Shown: one piece after another, positions 35,400 through 45,891 of the stretch
How positions within the stretch are numbered: the first letter of the stretch is position 1
How the letters are laid out: each line of letters starts with the position of its first letter
From: Diphasiastrum complanatum
Taxonomy: Eukaryota > Streptophyta > Lycopodiopsida > Lycopodiales > Lycopodiaceae
NCBI GenBank assembly: GCA_029204225.1
Contig: CM055095.1
Span: forward strand, 44,689,446-44,753,445
DNA length: 64,000 bases
Direction of reading: 5' to 3'
Notes under the pieces: model-generated
Databases searched by the model: none
The model's input: the letters and a program-made list of their open reading frames with translations, nothing else
Told to the model about the DNA's origin: nothing
Position numbers and translations under genes: made by a program

Positions 35400-36419
35400 A
35401 ATACGCTGATACCACTCTGATGGAATGGACACGGGTTCCTAAGGCCATAGCAGAAATGAAGGCCGTTGGCCCAACAAATACAATAATATGATTTAATAGG
35501 ATCTAGATTACTTAGAAAACGGAATGATAGAGTAGTTATGATTTGGTTAAATGTCAGTATAGGTGTTGTAGACAACCATAAAGAGAATGTAAATGATTAG
35601 TCATCTGATACAGCCGTCCTCTTTTCTATTACTAATTGAAAGAAATGTAAAACATTTAGGCGTCTATGATAGCCATACATTTCTTCATTAATGGGTTCTG
35701 ATAATAGAGGTGAAAGAGCGAGAGACATTCAAGCATTCAACATTAATACAACTGATAGAAAAATAGCGATTTTGTATAATAAGTGTTGTAGTAACAACGA
35801 TCAGATCACAAAAAAATAGCGCTAAGCGCGTGATGCTACTTACAAAATTAGATAATTGCTATCTTTCAAAATACTTTACTTTCTCTCTCTATGATCACTA
35901 ACTCTGAGGAGTCAGTTACTGAAAACTAGTTTTGGCTGTTTGATCTCTATTAACAAATGGACTGATCTTGATTGATCTGTATCTCACCCCATGTTCTTGT
36001 AACACTCAGTTGCTTATATAACTGTCAAATGATCTTGTATTATTCCAATCTTACAGTTTAAAAGATTATTAATAGTTCTGAGAGTAGATCCGCAGATCGG
36101 TTATTGGTGGAGCATGAAGACGTGAACAGGTTTAATGAGAAATCTCCTTCGTATGCGAGTGGGAGCGTGAAATTGCGGTGCGATAGCAAGCATGTTGACC
36201 GCAATCGTTGACTTGCAGTATCCTTCGGTTCTCTTACACTTTCGTCCACTTCACATTGTGACCACAGGCTAGACTCGGGCGGTGCCTTGACGCGGTCCCT
36301 CAATGATGTTCCTTTGGTGAGCTGTGCTGTCGCATAAGACCGCATATGCACCGCAGAAGAGACTCTTGTGGTGCAGTTGCGGTTTCTTAGTTGGAACTTT
36401 GTGTGTATTTCTGCATTAA
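35400..36419. other. Unassigned stretch, probably retrotransposon-derived
   Basis: A TGGTATCAGCG block on the minus strand near 35,407-35,420 resembles a primer binding site. No Gag or LTR could be tied to it. A 97-codon frame at 36,058-36,351 has no recognisable features. Confidence 0.35.
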
Positions 36420-36735
36420 GCTTACTACTACAAATCTGAATTTAAATTGAGACTTAACAAACATACCAGAGTATAATGTTTTGCCCTTGACAAAGGTTTT
36501 GTCAAAATATCAACCAACATACTATCTGTATGATGGTGACTTAGTACAACTTCTTTATTTTGAACTTTATCTCTAAAAAATTGAAACTAAACTTCTATGT
36601 GTTTAGTTCTAGAATGAGTTCATGGGTTCAGAGATAGAGCTATACAGCTCTGATTGTCGCACTGGAGTATAGTTGGACTGATATGTGGAAATTGCAGATC
36701 TTATAGTAACCTTCTGAGCCAAATAATCTCCTAAC
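36420..36735 (-). pseudogene. Copia RNase H tail
   Basis: The minus strand reads VLSHHHTDSMLVDILTKTFV and KGKTLYSG, the end of copia RNase H, joined at about 36,735 to the start of the four-gene cassette. This junction hides the left end of that cassette. Confidence 0.65.
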
Positions 36736-36744
36736 ATGTAGATT

Positions 36745-39700
36745 TATGGTCATCAGGAACATTGTATCCTATTGATCCATGTTCATTGCAGCACTCGGAT
36801 TTTCATTCGGTGAGTAAGTTAATAATCTATATGTGTCATGGTAAAAATGGCCTTTTGGGTTACTGTGAGAATTTGATGCTCTATGGGAATGCACATTCAA
36901 TGCAAAGAATACATTATTTGGAAGAGGAATCAAGGAAAATATCAAAGGAGTGCGAAGAAAAATCTACAAAGATGAAAACTTGTTTGGATGAAAATGAGAT
37001 GCTCAAGGAGGAGATCCAAATATTGAAATCTTCTTTGCATCATTATACAACTAGTAATGATGAGATAAAAATTGCATTTCAATCCATGCGTATCTCATAT
37101 TTGTCTCTTGTTAATGATATGGATGTGCTCAACAGAAAGGTTCGAAGCAACAAGAGAAAAAGACTGGTAAACAAGGATATATGTGATCTATCATCCAGAG
37201 GAGGTCATAGAAAAAGACGAATCCGTGCATTCAAGTAAGTTATAGCTTATTTGGTACTAAAAATTCATTAGAGGAGTTCTAAATCCAAAAAAGACCCTTT
37301 GTAAAGATTCTTTTTATATTTTTTTTCAATTTCTTCTTACACATGGACCAATCAAAACACTCAAATTTGAAATCTACGTAACGTAACTTTTTGAGACCAC
37401 ATTTTGATTCCACACTAAAAATGGCATAACTTTTTAGTGGCAAGTCCAAATTTAGCGGAGTTTGGTGCATTGGAAAGCGCTCAACAAGGGCTTTCCAATG
37501 ATATGTTAGACGACATACTTTCGAGCTACGAATAATAAATTATGGCAAATCAAAAGTATTAGTGTTATAATATTTTAATAATATAAACTACATCTTGCAC
37601 GAATTCTTAAAGGGTCTTTTTGGAGCTCAAAACTCCTCTAATGGCTTGAACTTTTTGATTTATTCATAATCACTAATTTTGTTATTTATTCATTTCAACT
37701 TTCTGTTGATTTGTTTATTATATATTGTTGTGAATACTATGAGTGTCCTAATTTCTACTGACATTTTCATGAACATTATCTTTGCAATGCAGATCAACAT
37801 TGGTTGTTGAAGACCATTTGGCCGATGAGATTTCAATTGGAAACTCACTAGGCTCTATCTGCACTTCTAAATCTATGAAATCAATGTTAAATAATAACAA
37901 AATGAAAAAGATTAAGGCTTCAGTTACTGATAACATTATGGATGAAGTTGGAAAAATATTAGACACTACGTTGCTTCAGGGGGCATGTGACTTTTCTAGC
38001 ATCAGTAGGGAAGCATATGCAACAATGTTTAATATGATAAAGGAGGCATTTGCATAGGTAAACATTAAAAAGTTTCCAATCCCACGACCATTTCATCTTT
38101 TAAAAAAAAGAGACATGTTAAACCATGGTATGCAGACAATAGTTGGTAATCCATCTCATATCAATGAAGTGTATTGCTCGAAAGGAGAAAGTCTAGCATA
38201 TAACAATTCCAACAATTTATTGATTGACATTAATCAGTTATTAACATTCATCATAAATTTTTACGGTATTACGAATGAGAATGTCAATAACAAGTTGATA
38301 GTTGTTCTCAGGTTAGATGAGTCTGAAATTATAAAAGGACAAAAAATAGAAAGAGTCAGTCTCACGATCATGAATGGAGCACTTTCAAATTCTGAAGACT
38401 CAGAAGGCCTCAATTTCAATGTTCAATCTAAAAATGATATTTGGTGGTTGGCAACATTTCAGATATAGCAGTTCCTTTGCTAATAAATAGGGACAATCAT
38501 TTGAATATGGATTTCATATCTAAAATCTTCTCTGTGTTAATATTATGAGGCTAATCACATTATTGTATTCTCTTATAGGTGCTGAAAGAAGACCATAACA
38601 TTCTCTCATGAATATTTAATAGAACATCATATCCTGCCACCATAAAAAATCACATGGAGGGAGTTCCACTCAATATTCCTGGAATTGGCACTTTCAACAT
38701 TGAATGGCATTTAGCAGGAGATCTGAAGACATTAAAATATATGTTCAATGTATTTCATGGCGCTAACTCTAAACACCCTTGTTTGTACTGCATGAAAACA
38801 ACAAAAGACATGACAAGGAGTACCTGAATATCAAGAGATCGAGAAGATCCTAATTGGAAACCTGTACTACCGATTCCTCTACGAAATGTTCATATCTGTA
38901 CATTGCATGCGGAGGTGCGTATTATAGAAAAAATAATATATCTTCACATCTTGTTTGCATAGGATTCCGAGCCAGAGTCCTCTGCAAAGGAAGCTATTTC
39001 CAGATTAGAAGATGTGTTGTCCAAAGTAGGCTTACATAAAGGCCACGTTAAAATAAAAAAAGATGACAAGTAGGTAAAATATGAAATATTCCATGCAAGC
39101 CGAGCATTGGAGGATCTAAAGCTCGAAGATTTTTATCAAATTATTCTGGCAAACAATCTAAGGTCCAATACACGGTTTGGAAAGAAATTATTGCAGCAAC
39201 TCAAGATTTTGAAGAAAAAGGTTCTACTTGTATACACAAAGTAAGTTTAGAAAAAGTTAGACAACATGGTGAAATACTTGAGAAAAGATTAATTTTCAAA
39301 TACTGATGTTCAAATGATACAGAAAACAACCAATGAATTTGTGGATGCAATTCAGAGTGCATGGGGTGTTAATCATATAACACATTATATGGTAAGATTT
39401 TGATTTTACACTACGATAGACAAATATGTGCAATTAAATTAGATACTTTTGGTATTGATTTAGATTATGTTTTTATGACATGCAGCACATATTACGACAT
39501 CATTCGACATTCTTTGCAAGAAATAGTGAAAGTTTTAGCATATGGTCATCGCAAGGAATGAAAAATTCTCATTGGCAAGCAAGAGCGACATTTCATAAAA
39601 GTACACAACATGGCGGGACTAGCACAAAAAACAGCTATATATAGCAACTTTTCCAATGGTTTTACAGAAGAATCCAAATTCGTCATAATACAAAATCGAC

Positions 39701-39785
39701 GGATTATAAAAAATTTCAAAAAGCATGCAAATTTATACAAGCCAGTAGGCTATTGACACACAATAAAATTTTGTATATTAAATAA
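36745..39785 (+). pseudogene. Gene 1: large multi-exon protein of unknown family, possibly transposase-like
   Basis: Exons that join well: one ending 37,234 (coiled coil, LEEESRKISKECEEKSTKMK), 37,793-38,467, 38,579-39,240, 39,323-39,391 and 39,486-39,785; an earlier exon near 36,745-36,808 is likely. Later blocks read FPIPRPFHLLKKRDMLNHGM, LIVVLRLDESEIIKGQK, WHLAGDLKTLKYMF, PCLYCMK, VHICTLHAEVRIIEK and WSSQGMKNSHWQARATFHKS. The spacing of acidic residues around LDE, GDLK and a CxxC/H pair recalls RNase H-fold transposases, but I cannot name the family. In-frame stops include TAG at 38,055 and 39,642 and TGA in the 38,579 exon, plus a frameshift near 39,085. The TAA at 39,783 is 30 bp from the stop of gene 2. 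Confidence 0.6.
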
Positions 39786-39815
39786 AAATATTTACAAAGT
39801 ACAATTCAGCAGTAT

Positions 39816-41210
39816 CTAATCTGCTTCCGATAATTTTTCCAATGAAAGTTGCAACTTAGAATTATGCAACAATTTCCTTCTTTCATATGGATCCAATAGT
39901 TCATAGTTTTTATGCTTACTCAGATCAACGTAAGCAGCATACACTGCAAAATGAGATAATCTGAACATGGAATTCCTTGGTCCGTATCAAAAAATTTTAA
40001 CCGCAATAGTTTTCTTTACAAAAATTATTTTATGCACCTTATTAAAACTATGTCCTCCAAGAAAATGAGACAGTGCCTTGATTGCCATAATCATAGTTTC
40101 ACCATGTTGATGAAACTTTGAATGGACAACACTTATCTCATTAACACGAATTGCAAAATCATCAAGGAAAATTGTTTTCTGAAATGATAAAAAACAAAGT
40201 AAGCTCCAGTATATAATCTGATATAATAAATCTACTAGTACTTGATAAGAGACAAAAACTTACGCATTTAGCTTTGTCTTCTCTGATTATTGTCTCTCCA
40301 TCAATATAATGTCTACCTTTCGATATCAATATTGTTGGTGAATAGACAGTTGGCTGTGGAAAACCAAGTTGACTTTGGATTCTAAGAAACTCCTCCTCAG
40401 AAGGTAGATCATCTTCTTTGTTGCGCATTTCCTCCACAGCCATTTTCAAGCAATCTTTCCTTGAATAAAACTTATCATTATGTACAGTGTCAACACCAGG
40501 GAGAAGATCATCAGCATCAAAATCAATTATATCCGAAAATTCATCAAGCTCTTTGCTTAAAATGCAAAGAGTCTCAACTTCAGTGAAGTAAAAAAGATCC
40601 GATATATCCAATATTGTTAAAAAAAAATTATTATCTATAATATAAGTAGGCAAAGTGATGAAAGATTTATCAGAAGGAGAAAGGGTAGTGGGTGTTCTAG
40701 GGCCTATAAAAGTAGCCCTATTTCGAACAGGATCAAAATCAAAACAATCATCTAAATGAACACTCGTGTCAATAAAAAAGATATCTATATCTACAATCTT
40801 TGACTTTTCAGACTTTGTACCACTAGAAGAAGCTGCTTTAGAAGTGGACGGCACAGAGTCTGAATCATCAGAAATATTTAACAAAAGCAGACTGAAAATC
40901 AACAAATTTACATTTTTTGTGAACTGGACACTCATCTATAGACTTGAAATCATTATGTAACTTGGTAAACATTCTGTCAAGCTTAGCTTTGTAGATATGC
41001 TTGTCGAGTGCCACCAGGTCCTGATAATGAATCATGTCTTTATTCTGAGACCTGAATAACGGAGTACTGAGCAGGGACTTGAATCTGAGATATATCCCAG
41101 AAAATGCCTCCACACCAAGGCCCTCAGTTATAGAAGGTAGCATAAAAAGAAAAGGAGAAAACAAAGATTTGAAATAGTCCAATCTATTAGTAATACCAAA
41201 TTCATTAAAA
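39816..41210 (-). pseudogene. Gene 2: unrecognised multi-exon gene of the cassette
   Basis: The minus-strand frame runs from about 41,210 (RLDYFKSLFSPFLFMLPSIT, ALDKHIYKAKLDRMFTKLHN) with a frameshift near 40,900, into an acidic/Ser-rich stretch (DDSDSVPSTSKAASSSGTKS) and DLLPGVDTVHNDKFYSRKDC. A GT donor at 40,263 joins to 40,178-40,038 (FLDDFAIRVNEISVVHSKFH, GETMIMAIKALSHFLGG), and a last part ends KNYELLDPYERRKLLHNSKL and SEAD-stop at 39,816. No known domain is seen. It is divergently arranged with gene 3 and shares its control region. Confidence 0.5.
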
Positions 41211-43100
41211 AAAAAAAAACAAACTGGATTCAAAATAAGAAATTTTAAACAAAAATATAGAACTGAAGTTCCAAATATCACTCTCAGACGCAAACCCCAG
41301 GTCAAACAAGCACGTCAAGGCAACGTGCGCTCGAGAGAGATATTGGAAGCTGGAGTATCGGATCCGAGCGCAAGAACAACGAGCAGGAAAGAAAAGGGAT
41401 ACGAAACGCACTTGAATGCGATACCGGAGGATGCAGTATCGGATCCAGATGCATAATAGTCAACGAGACGTAATGAGAGAAAGCGGTGTGCTTGAAATCG
41501 ATATCTGGCAAAACAATCATAAATTTGCGTGAAAATTCGAGCCGGAAAAGACCTATTTATATAAAAAATTTTGCACGTGTGGCGGAGTGGTGAAGGAACA
41601 CGTGTCGACATGTGATCGGCCAAAATAAATGCGCCGTACCTTGAATGATTGATCTGACATATGTCATGTGCGAGAATGACACGTGTCGATAAGAGATTCG
41701 TGTGAAAAATACAGATCCTAAGTGGATCTAAACTCCAAGATCATTGGCTTGAATGCTTGCACTCCAAACTACATAAGCTAGGAATTGGCAACACATTCTA
41801 TGCTACCTAGAATGCAAAGAACTTGATCAAAAAGCATTTATCACAAATGGAAACTTCCATAAACATCAAGTGCGGCCCAAAATAGCATTATACAGTCCAT
41901 AATACATCAGCCTACCACTTTTGGAAAGCACCTAAGATCATACACAATAGCTTGAAGACAATACACACAACAATGCTCTCAATGGAGGAAGAAACAATGA
42001 CAATGATCTATTGATCTCAATGAAGCATACAAAAGGTTTCTCCAACCTGTTCTCCACGACTTCCCTACTATTTATGGATGAGGAAGATGACTCTCTCTCC
42101 TCTCTCTAGAAGGTACTTGACCCTAGATATTCCCTATATAGGAAAAATAGCTAAAAATGGCTTATATGACCAAAATACATCAAAATGGTCTCATTTTGAA
42201 GGGTATGAAGTTTGACACTTCATCATACTGAAAAAATACAGTAAATAAAAACATTGTGGCCTGGTTCACACGTGTGAAACTCCAGAACCAAAACTATTTA
42301 CAATTTTAGCCAATTTAGGCCTCAAACTAGCTAGGAAATGTTGACAATTTTCACAATTCGTGCATGTGTCTCAGCCCACGTGTCCCCATAAGTGGGTCAT
42401 AATTATCAGTACAGAATTTTCACGTGGTCTAGTCATCTAATGACACGTGTCTAGGCCGTCTTTTCACACGTGCAAAAATTCATAAAAAAAAAAACAAACT
42501 GGATTCAAAATTAGATATTTTAAATAAAAATAACAGAACTGAAGTTCCAAATATCGCTCTCAGATGCAAACCCCAGGTCCGACAAGCACGTCAAATCAAC
42601 GTGCGCTCGAGAGAGATATTTGTAGTTGGAGTATCGGATCTGAGCGCAAGGAAAACGAGCAAAAAAGAAAAGATTTGCGAGACGCGCTCGAATGTGATAC
42701 CGGACGATGCAGTATCGGATCCAAGCGCATATTAGCCAACGAGATGTAATGAGAGCAAGCGGCGCGCTTGAAATCGATATCCGGCAAAGTAATCGTGAAT
42801 TTGCATGAAAATCCGAGTCCAAAAAGACATATTTATAAAAAAAAATTTGCACGTGTGGAGGACTGGCAAAGGAACACGTGTCGACTTGTGATTAGCCAAA
42901 TTAAATGCGTCGTACCTAGTATGATTGATCTGACATCTGTCACGTGCGAGAATGACACGCGTCGATTAGGGATTCGCACACGTGTCTCAGCCCACGTGGC
43001 CTCATAATTGGCTCATCATTATCAGTATGGACATTCCACGTGGTCTAATCATCTAACGACATGTGTCTCGGCCATTTTTTCACACGTGCAAAAATTTCGT
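41205..43100. repeat. Tandem duplication of the cassette control region
   Basis: Copy A (41,205-41,700 plus 42,356-42,482) and copy B (about 42,483-43,097) align from aaacaaactggattcaaaat through the CACGTG-rich part to cacacgtgcaaaaatt. Each is about 615-625 bp without the inserted LTR. Copy A overlaps the upstream part of gene 2; copy B leads into gene 3. Point differences are scattered over the whole length. Confidence 0.85.
41701..42355 (-). mobile_element. Solo copia LTR with ATTCG target duplication
   Basis: The 655-bp insert begins tgtgaaaa and ends ttttcaca and is flanked by attcg at 41,696-41,700 and 42,356-42,360. Copy B of the control region has a single gattcg at the matching place (42,971-42,976), so it is the empty site. 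The ends match those of the LTR at 58,141-58,835, which belongs to a minus-strand copia element. A solo LTR arises by recombination between the two LTRs of a full element. Confidence 0.9.
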
Positions 43101-43336
43101 ATATATAAGTCCTCGGAATTTTTATTTTTTTTCGCAAAATTTTCGCTTTTAGCTCCCGATATAGCTCTCAAACGCGCTCTTTCATCTTTCAAGCTTCCGC
43201 CCTCTCTCAGTGCGCTCGAGTCCGATACCGCCTACTGTGCAATATCGCTTTCGAGCACGCATCTCTATCCTGCGAATAATCTTTGTAGGTCTTGCGCTTG
43301 AAACCGATATTCAGTGTTGGTATCGATCTCAAGCAC
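42603..43336. promoter_or_regulatory. Divergent control region with phased inverted-repeat modules and CACGTG cluster
   Basis: Toward gene 2 lie 45-bp imperfect inverted repeats at 42,603-42,647 and 42,684-42,728 (GCGCTCG ... CGAGCGC type arms) and a half-module at 42,764. Toward gene 3 lie a half-module ending at 43,177 and modules at 43,212-43,258 and 43,294-43,336. Successive modules are 80-82 bp apart on both sides; copy A repeats the pattern at 41,327, 41,408 and 41,488. Between the two sets are TATA-like boxes (tatatataag near 43,096; atttataaa near 42,832) and seven CACGTG hexamers at 42,850, 42,875, 42,941, 42,979, 42,993, 43,037 and 43,083. CACGTG is the core bound by plant bHLH and bZIP factors. 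Function is inferred. Confidence 0.7.
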
Positions 43337-43417
43337 CCTTTCATCGCAATTTTTTTGTTTTGATCCACTTTTGTTTTGTTCAAACTTCTTTTTGTTAACT
43401 TTTTTCTTCCAAGAATG

Positions 43418-43984
43418 ATGGTCAGGACCAAATTCACCACCCGTGCCATCACCACTGTATAGCCATCCCATTCCCGTGTTCAACCTGGTACTGGCCGTAG
43501 GCGTGGCAGGAAGCAGGTCTGGCTGAGAGAGATCAGAAAACTCCAGAGATCAACTGAGTTGTTGATCCCTAGAACTCCTTTTGGCCGATCTGTATGGAAT
43601 GTCACTCTGTCACTTGGGCTGGATGTTCGTTTTGCCCTGACAGCCATGCAGGCCTTGCAGGGTTCTGTAGAAGATTTTCTATCCTAGTTTTTTGAGGATA
43701 CTTGTCTTTTGGCAATGCATGGTAAGCGTGTCATCATTATGCCAAAGGATTTTGTCATTCTCAAAAGGCTTCGGGACAGATATTTTGGTCTGCATGTTGA
43801 TAATGCCATCACCTCTAGAGACCTGCCTCTGGATAGAACCAACGTGTCTACTACCTCTAGGAGGAAGAGAAAGCAGGCTGTTCCCAAGAAGGCTGGATCT
43901 CGAGGGCCAGCTGCTTCCCTTCCTCCTAGACGTATCCTGGCCAAGAGACCCCGTGTCTTCCTGAGCTTTGAGTCAGATGCCTGA
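43418..43984 (+). pseudogene. Gene 3 head: histone H3-like reading frame with two in-frame TAG codons
   Basis: Read straight from ATG 43,418 to TGA 43,982, the frame has 188 codons and only two interruptions, TAG at 43,460 and at 43,685. The start MVRTKFTTR resembles the H3 tail start. LREIRKLQRSTELLIPRTPF matches the H3 alpha-N and alpha-1 region, LDVRFALTAMQALQGSVEDF matches alpha-2, and FEDTCLLAMHGKRVIIMPKD with LKRLRDRYFG matches alpha-2 end to alpha-3. The loop 1 insertion of centromeric H3 is absent. Lys 9/27-type tail motifs are mostly lost and the tail is short. A Lys/Arg-rich C-terminal extension (RRKRKQAVPKKAGSRGP) of about 60 residues is not found in normal H3. There are no introns. 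The first TAG lies in the tail and the second in the histone fold, just before FEDT. It is a diverged H3 variant, now apparently a pseudogene. Confidence 0.85.
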
Positions 43985-45530
43985 CTCAGATCAAGAATCT
44001 TCACCCAGTCCTCCTCCTGTTATTCGTCCAGCTCCTCTGCAGGTTTCATCACCAAAAGTGTTGATTACCCAAGAGGACTAGACAGAATAACAGAGAAATC
44101 TGTAAATATTCTTTCCACTTCTGTTTCTGCTCCTGTACATAATGTTTTTGTGAAAATTCCATACGATCCAGCCCAATTTTTTTTATTTATTCTGACCATT
44201 ATAATCAATACGAGGCCTACCTAGCTAGCAAAATTGATCTTCTCGGCAACTTTTTTTGATTTTTTCTTTCAGATACACGTAGAAGCTTTAGATTAGGTCC
44301 CAAATTTTGTGCCGAGCTAAAAGATAAGACCTCAAAAATTTCAGATGCAATAGTAGAGGTTGGAGTTTCTTTTTTGTAGAATAGTATTAGTTTCGATTCC
44401 CATGGTACAGTTTTTGTAGTTAGTCCATTTTTCATGGGAGCGGTAAAGGCAAATGAAGCCAATTTTGAGAAGGCTGTCTATTTTATCGAGTGCAATCCTA
44501 TGACAAAATTTTATTTGATTCCATATGAAAATAAGTAAGGATTACTCTTTTCTTTTTGTTGCTTTAATTTGTATTGTTGCATGCCTCATTGCTTTAATAA
44601 GAACAAATTTTTTTCATGAATATGAATTTAACGATATTTGTATCTTGGCTATTGCAGTCGGCATTGGAGCCTAAACATTCTTTTTGTAAAGATAAATAAG
44701 GAGAGAGTATCAAATTTTCTATGTGTAAAATTAAACTCAGCTGCAAATACACATAGAGAATTTGATTCTCTACTTCATGATGTAGTTCGGGAAATACCGA
44801 CAACGGCAACTTCAATTGGAGATATAACCATTAAATCTCTCAAGGTATATTCAATTTATCTCTGATATGCATGTATTTCTTTTTTAATTCAAATGTATTG
44901 TCATAGCATAAATAAAATTTCTATCATAATATTATTAATTTTCGTTCTATATATGCAGTGTGTACAACAAAATGACGCTTTTAGTTGTGCATGGTTCGTC
45001 CTGTACAATACGAAGCTATTTTTTGAATGGTATAATTTACAAACGGATGTAGATATTGAAAAGATAATATTCTATTCATTTGTAGTTCATTTCATTCTGA
45101 TTTATATATTATTACTATCATTGTTTGTAATTTGTTGATTCTCATGTTTTTTCATGACATTCTTGAGTCGTATACTCCTGATGATGTATATAGATTTCGG
45201 CAAGAGTTGATCAAAACCTTTGCCCAGTACAGTGTAAGCGTTGCACCTGCAATCGAGGGCCCTCAAAAAAAAGTTGCTCCTGCCTTAACAGCCTTTCAGC
45301 TTGTTTAGAATGCAGATCTTATTTTATATGATAAAAAAGGAATAAAAGTCCTTCCTATTACAAAGGAAGGCAATTTTGTAGCAGATATTCCTCTTACCTT
45401 AAAAGGCATTGAGGCCCTCCCCGAAACAGAGGAGGGCGAGATTATAGAAGGAGCTGTTGCTTTATCAGTTCTTTATCAGTTCCTAATATTGATATAGAAA
45501 ATATAAAAAAATTGATTGAATAGAGATCTA
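43977..45530 (+). pseudogene. Gene 3 body: Ulp1-like (C48) cysteine protease exons, decayed
   Basis: An ATG at 43,977 overlaps the H3 stop and opens a Ser/Pro-rich frame. Protease exons follow: about 44,275-44,534, 44,658-44,844 and from 44,959, all with GT-AG borders and matching phases. They read FYLIPYENN/RHWSLNILFV across the first junction (His at 44,662) and CVQQNDAFSCAWFVLYN in the third (Gln, then Cys at 44,986). This is the HW ... Q ... C layout of SUMO-type proteases. The usual catalytic Asp in the LDS motif appears as Asn (VKLNS), so activity is doubtful even without the breaks. TAG at 44,377 and 45,307 and a frameshift near 44,200 disrupt it. A C-terminal part reads DDVYRFRQELIKTFAQY at about 45,183. 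Whether the H3-like part and protease were one gene is unresolved. Confidence 0.7.
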
Positions 45531-45891
45531 TTTGTAGATAGAGAGACATAAAAAAAAAGATACAATCATTTTACTTGTAAACAACCCGTTTATGGGTTTT
45601 TTTTATTGATATCACAATAGATTCTTACAATCAGCTTGTGTCCATAGTCTAATAATGGAATGTAATTTTTCTATGATTATAAAAAGACATTGGCATGTAT
45701 TTGCTAATAGTGAATCTCAATATTCTTCCATAAGTTAGATTGTTTCGTCAATATCTCTGCATTTGATCTCGAGCTCATGTCTTTTACGTACTTGCATAAA
45801 ATTAATACAAAGTTAGTTAGAATTAGTACAGAGTTTGTATTAGAAAGTTTTGATTGAACCTATTCATAAAAGATCGAGTGTTTATAGTTAC

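Noticed and set aside
36058..36351. 97-codon minus frame
   Set aside because: No similarity or motif; the region is bounded by copia pieces.
43418..43984. Centromeric histone (CENH3) identity for the H3-like frame
   Set aside because: TELLIP is shared with CENH3, but the longer loop 1 typical of CENH3 is missing and MPKD matches canonical H3, so only an H3-like label is supported.
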